Shown here: in pieces, positions 60,447 through 64,000 of the stretch
Position numbering within the stretch: the first letter of the stretch is position 1
How the letters are laid out: every line of letters begins with the position of its first letter
Made by a program: the position numbers and the translations under genes
NCBI GenBank assembly: GCA_966250335.1
Contig: CBINGZ010000031.1
Location: forward strand, 4,425-68,424
Length of the DNA: 64,000 nucleotides
Reading direction: 5' to 3'
Source: OLB7 sp966250335
GTDB lineage: Bacteria > Bacteroidota > Ignavibacteria > OLB7
Notes under the pieces: generated by a model
Told to the model about the DNA's origin: nothing
The model's database searches: none
What the model saw: the letters and a program-made list of their open reading frames with translations, nothing else

Positions 60447-60597
60447 TTAGGGACGGGAGGCATTTTCGCCTGTGCTTAACTTGGCACGTAGGGCTTCATA
60501 CAATTGCGCCGGGCCCAGAAGGATGTCGCGCAGGCCCTCGCGCACACGTTCGGAGCTCAGCGCCTGGGTGCTCATGGTCTGGTGCGCCTCCAGGGCC
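60447..60597 (-). pseudogene. Out-of-frame C-terminal end of hsdR
   Basis: One frame away from the listed hsdR stop, the minus strand reads DALEAHQTMSTQALSSERVR, then EGLRDILLGPAQLYEALRAK, ending at a TAA at 60447-60449. This is the normal HsdR C-terminus. Removing one base near 60593-60598 (within GGCCC) joins it to the main frame. Confidence 0.85.
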
Positions 60598-63561
60598 GTC
60601 CATGATGGCATGGAGCAACGCATCCCTGAGGTCCGGGGAGTTGGAGAACTGCTCTTTGCTGTTGCTGGCTGCCTGTTGCATCAGTATCTCATTCTGCAGC
60701 AGCTTCCCTTTGAGCACGCCGTTCACGTAGATGAGCTGGTCGTCATCGGTCAGGTCGCCTTCGAAAAGGCCGTTCACGTTCCGGATGATTTCCACCAGGT
60801 AGGCCTGCTCCTTCTCCTGTATGGAGCCGCTGCCCACCGCCGTTATCGGCGGCAGTTTGTAGCTGCCGTCCTGGTTCAGACCCATTGGCTGCCTTCCCCA
60901 GTTCTTCAGCGTGTGGTGGGTCAGCACCACCTTGCTCAGGTCTACCGTGTCGCGTTCACGACCGAAATCCAGCAGGGGGATGAGATGCTTGTAGAACAGA
61001 AAGCGCTTTTCGATCTCCGTATTGCCGTAGTCGAAAATCTGACTGAGGAACGCATAGAGGCGCACGTAGGCGCCCATGTCGTTCCTGAACAGCAGCAGCG
61101 CGTCAAGGGTGTCCCTGGCAGCTCTTGCGTCCCCTTGTTTTCCGGCGGCGATATTGTCCTGCCATGCTGCCTTATAGCGTTTCAGCAGTCGGTCCGCCAC
61201 CGGCGCGATGGCTGCGTTGAGCTCCTTCTGCGTCCCCTTCGGATTCAGCATCACGTTCACGACGCGTTCGACTTCGAACTCGTCGTAGTAACCCGTCCTG
61301 TCGAGTTTGCCGCGCAGGTCGTAGATGAGGTGCGGGTCGGTTGGGGCTTCCAGTTCGGCAGTCTGGTAATAGGTTCTGAAGGCCTTGAGGATCTCGGCCG
61401 GTTCATTGACAAAGTCCAGAATGTATGTGGTGTCCTTGCCCGGATGGGCACGGTTCAAGCGAGACAGGGTCTGTACCGCCTGAACACCTCCCAGCATCTT
61501 GTCCACGTACATACCGCAGAGCAGCGGCTGGTCGAAGCCGGTCTGAAATTTATTGGCCACCAGCAGCAGCTGGTAGTCGGGTCCGGCGAAGGCATCGCGA
61601 ATATCGCGTCCCTTCAGGCCGGGGTTCAGATCGCGACTGGCCTCCGTAACGGCCTCGGGATAGCTTTCGGGGTCGTTCACTTCGCCCGAGAAGGCTACCA
61701 CCACTCCTATTTGATAATGCTGTTGAGCGATAAAGGCCCGAATAGCCTTCTGCCAGCGCACCGCCTCGCGCCGCGAGCCCACTACCACCATTGCCTTGGC
61801 CCTGCCCCCAAGTAGCGGCTGCACGTTTTCGCGGTAGTGCTCGACCACGATCTGTACCTTTCTGGCAATGTTGTAGGGGTGCAGCCGTACCCATTGCATG
61901 ATGCGCTTCATCGCTGCGTCGCGTTCGACCTCCTGTTCGTCGTACTCCTGTCCGTTGTGCGCCAGCTTGAAGGCCACTTTGTAGCTGGTGTAGTTCTTCA
62001 GCACATCAAGGATGAAACCTTCCTCGATGGCCTGGCGCATCGAATACACATGGAAGGGGTGCGGCAGTCCGTCGGGGCCGGGGCGGCCGAACAATTCCAG
62101 TGTCTTGCTCTTTGGGGTGGCCGTGAAGGCCACATACGTCAGCCCTTTTCCTCCCGCGCGCGCCTCCATCTGCGCCGCCAGGATCGTTTCGGTATCGATT
62201 TCGCCGCCGTCCTGCAGATCGGCCCATTCCTCGACCGAGAGCAACTCCCTGAGTCTGCCCGCTGCCTCGCCGGTCTGGGAACTGTGGGCCTCGTCGGCAA
62301 TGACCGCGAAGTGTTTCCCTTCCGTGGCCGCCAGCTCCTGGACCGCCCGCAGTGCGAACGGGAAGGTCTGGATCGTACAGACGATGATTTTCTTCCCCTC
62401 CTTCAGTGCCTTGCCAAGCTGCGCGCTCTTGCTTCCGTGCTCGTTCGTGATGCTGGCTACCACCCCCACGGTGCGCTCGAAGTCGAAGATCGCTTCCTGC
62501 AACTGCGCGTCGAGCACCGTACGGTCGCTTATCACCAGAACGCTGTCGAAGAGCTTGGTATGTGCGGCGTCGTGCAGGTCCGCCAGAAAGTGAGCCGTCC
62601 ATGCAATCGAATTGGTCTTGCCCGAGCCGGCCGAGTGCTGAACCAGATAGCGTCTGCCGGGACCGTCGGCCAGGATATCGGCCACCAGCCTGCGCGTGAC
62701 GTCGAGTTGATGATAGCGCGGGAAGATAACGGCCGTGAGCTGCTTCCTGTCATCGCGCTTGCCGATCAGGTAACGATGCAGTATGTCCAGCCAGCTCTCC
62801 TGCGCCCATACTTCTTCCCACAGATAGGCGGTGGCAAATCCATCCGGATTGGGTTCATTGCCGGCCGCGCCGGCGTTGCCGCGGTTGAACGGGAGGAAGA
62901 TGGTGGCGGGTCCGGCCAGCCGGGTCGTCATCATCACCTCCGACTGACTCACCGCGAAGTGCACGAGCGCCCCGCCGGGGAAGTTCAGCAACGGCTCCGG
63001 CATACCCCCTCTGGGCTGCGGGTCCCGGTCGAATCGGTACTGGTCTACCGCGTCGTGCACGCTCTGTGTAAAGTCGGACTTCAGCTCGGCGGTGGCCACC
63101 GCAATACCGTTAAGGAACAGTACCAGGTCCAGCTCGGCCCCGGGATTATTGGGTGAATGGCAGACCTGCCGTGCCACGCGCAACCGGTTGGCGGCGTACA
63201 GCGCCTCCGTGGCCGGGTTGATGGCCAGTGACGGCTTGAACTGTGCCATCATCAGCGGTTTCTTCAAGCCCACCATTTCCACGCCTCGGCGCAGCACGTC
63301 CAGTGTACCGCGCTCGTTCAGACTCTTGCGCACGCGTTCGGCCAGGACATGGGGCAACGCCGTGCCGTGGGTTCTGGTCAGGCGCTCGTAGCTCTCGGGC
63401 TGCGTCGTCTCCACCCAGGCCAGCAGATCGGGCAGGAACAATCCGCTGCGGCAGTCGAACGATGCTTGCTCTCCCTCGCCATAGAGCCAGCCGTTGGCTG
63501 CCAGGTGCCGGCAGATTTCCGTCTCGAAATGGTATTCCTGATGCAGGTTCTTTGGGTTCAT
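60496..63561 (-). CDS. hsdR: Type I restriction endonuclease subunit R, frameshifted near C-terminus
   Basis: HsdR is the DNA-translocating and cutting subunit of type I restriction systems. The 1021-residue frame holds the PD-ExK nuclease (Asp145 in GAELDLVLFLNG, then Glu159-Leu-Lys161 in TAELKSD). Next comes the SF2 motor with Walker A HSAGSGKT at 309-316 and DEAH at 423-426, then helicase motifs VAFTATPKSKT and LLVANKFQTGFDQPLL and a helical C-terminal part. The last 30 residues are not HsdR-like because of a single-base insertion near 60595; the true end lies in another frame to 60447. ATG 63561 directly precedes the nuclease domain. hsdM and hsdS are presumably beyond the window. Confidence 0.93.
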   Translation of the reverse strand: MNPKNLHQEYHFETEICRHLAANGWLYGEGEQASFDCRSGLFLPDLLAWVETTQPESYERLTRTHGTALPHVLAERVRKSLNERGTLDVLRRGVEMVGLKKPLMMAQFKPSLAINPATEALYAANRLRVARQVCHSPNNPGAELDLVLFLNGIAVATAELKSDFTQSVHDAVDQYRFDRDPQPRGGMPEPLLNFPGGALVHFAVSQSEVMMTTRLAGPATIFLPFNRGNAGAAGNEPNPDGFATAYLWEEVWAQESWLDILHRYLIGKRDDRKQLTAVIFPRYHQLDVTRRLVADILADGPGRRYLVQHSAGSGKTNSIAWTAHFLADLHDAAHTKLFDSVLVISDRTVLDAQLQEAIFDFERTVGVVASITNEHGSKSAQLGKALKEGKKIIVCTIQTFPFALRAVQELAATEGKHFAVIADEAHSSQTGEAAGRLRELLSVEEWADLQDGGEIDTETILAAQMEARAGGKGLTYVAFTATPKSKTLELFGRPGPDGLPHPFHVYSMRQAIEEGFILDVLKNYTSYKVAFKLAHNGQEYDEQEVERDAAMKRIMQWVRLHPYNIARKVQIVVEHYRENVQPLLGGRAKAMVVVGSRREAVRWQKAIRAFIAQQHYQIGVVVAFSGEVNDPESYPEAVTEASRDLNPGLKGRDIRDAFAGPDYQLLLVANKFQTGFDQPLLCGMYVDKMLGGVQAVQTLSRLNRAHPGKDTTYILDFVNEPAEILKAFRTYYQTAELEAPTDPHLIYDLRGKLDRTGYYDEFEVERVVNVMLNPKGTQKELNAAIAPVADRLLKRYKAAWQDNIAAGKQGDARAARDTLDALLLFRNDMGAYVRLYAFLSQIFDYGNTEIEKRFLFYKHLIPLLDFGRERDTVDLSKVVLTHHTLKNWGRQPMGLNQDGSYKLPPITAVGSGSIQEKEQAYLVEIIRNVNGLFEGDLTDDDQLIYVNGVLKGKLLQNEILMQQAASNSKEQFSNSPDLRDALLHAIMDGPGGAPDHEHPGAELRTCARGPARHPSGPGAIV

Positions 63562-63619
63562 GGGGCCCTCCCTCGTCTTCGTCGTTCAGTCGGATTTCCT
63601 GCTGCTGTCCGATCCTTCC

Positions 63620-64000
63620 TCAGTTCTCGGCATAACTGCGTTCCAGCAGCGGCTTCGCGCGGTCCAGATCAGCAGCGTTTCGCAGGCAGAGCTCCAGGTC
63701 GCCGGTACCCCAGTGGCCCACATGACGCACGTCGCGGCTGAAGTCCTCTTCCAGCGCCACCGTGGTCGGGTCGAGCTTGAGCGTGATGAGGAGGCGGTTG
63801 GAATGGACGATCACGCAGGCGAAGTTCTTCAACCGTCGGAAGGCGGTATAGAGCTTGAGCCTCTTTTCCTGTACGTCGTCACCCAGTGCGAGCAGGAAAC
63901 CGGTCGTCTGCGCATACAGCGCGCGGATTTCATGTACGGCCAGCTCCAGTTGCTCGGTCAGCGATTTGTCTCTTCCCGTGGGCCTGGTCTGCACAGGCTC
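63620..64000 (-). CDS. DUF5655-like protein, C-terminal part
   Basis: The frame continues to the window edge (codons before the GTG at 63994 are also open), so this is the C-terminal part of a larger protein. The visible 127 residues match the DUF5655 pattern: LKLYTAFRRLKNFACVIVHS, LLITLKLDP, DFSRDVRHVGHWGTGDLELC and AKPLLERSYAEN. This domain often sits at the end of DUF262/GmrSD-like or other restriction-associated proteins. It lies 58 bases upstream of hsdR on the same strand, so it likely belongs to the restriction locus. Confidence 0.75.
   Translation of the reverse strand, partial: EPVQTRPTGRDKSLTEQLELAVHEIRALYAQTTGFLLALGDDVQEKRLKLYTAFRRLKNFACVIVHSNRLLITLKLDPTTVALEEDFSRDVRHVGHWGTGDLELCLRNAADLDRAKPLLERSYAEN

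Overview
The window reads as a GC-rich chromosome segment from an uncultured Gram-negative bacterium, probably in the Bacteroidota/Chlorobiota/Ignavibacteria/Kapabacteria assemblage. The main support is two large exported proteins (16100-19456 and 19830-24149) whose C-termini look like type IX secretion sorting domains. Lipoprotein signals, a DUF4402 protein, a tail-fibre-like surface repeat protein and a very large predicted outer-membrane protein agree with this. The lineage is inferred from protein types only; there is no rRNA here and I recognised no tRNA.

Layout. 1-5650: the end of a glutathione peroxidase, small exported or unknown proteins, a NUDIX hydrolase, a DUF547 protein, a DASS-type anion transporter and an Eis-like acetyltransferase. 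5775-9908: a surface protein built on about ten 62-residue repeats. 10340-11392: a MarR regulator and a DoxX membrane protein whose promoters carry inverted copies of the same 13-bp site. 11600-14100: an AT-richer accessory patch with an AlbA_2/ATPase-domain protein and an HNH nuclease. 14321-24149: transaldolase and the two sorting-domain proteins. 24382-26710: overlapping small membrane protein, purN and macro-domain genes, then queF and queD of queuosine synthesis. 26788-29221: three tandem exported cyclophilins. 29296-37403: uppP, an old-yellow-enzyme-type oxidoreductase, an LCP-like envelope protein, a glycosyltransferase-like protein, a PQQ-type sugar dehydrogenase lipoprotein and argS. 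37418-39394: a fused alpha-beta 2-oxoacid dehydrogenase E1.

39633-41010 is a second AT-richer patch, where a HicA-like small protein overlaps a 359-residue partner; this is the best candidate here for an undescribed toxin-antitoxin type. 41366-47988 holds a DUF4402 protein, rsmA coupled to a PAP2 phosphatase and a periplasmic protein, a CDGSH protein and a methyltransferase. 48280-54509 is a minus-strand cluster of two B12-type radical SAM enzymes, a nucleotidyltransferase-like protein, a GT4 glycosyltransferase and a TPR protein, with an ABC ATPase gene divergent to it. 55786-60258 holds the large outer-membrane protein and RNase Z. 60447-64000 is the edge of a type I restriction locus whose hsdR has a single-base frameshift near its end.

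Other signals include a 42-bp dispersed repeat pair that supplies stop codons to two unrelated genes, several strong intrinsic terminators, and short tandem repeats. No CRISPR array, insertion sequence or prophage was seen.
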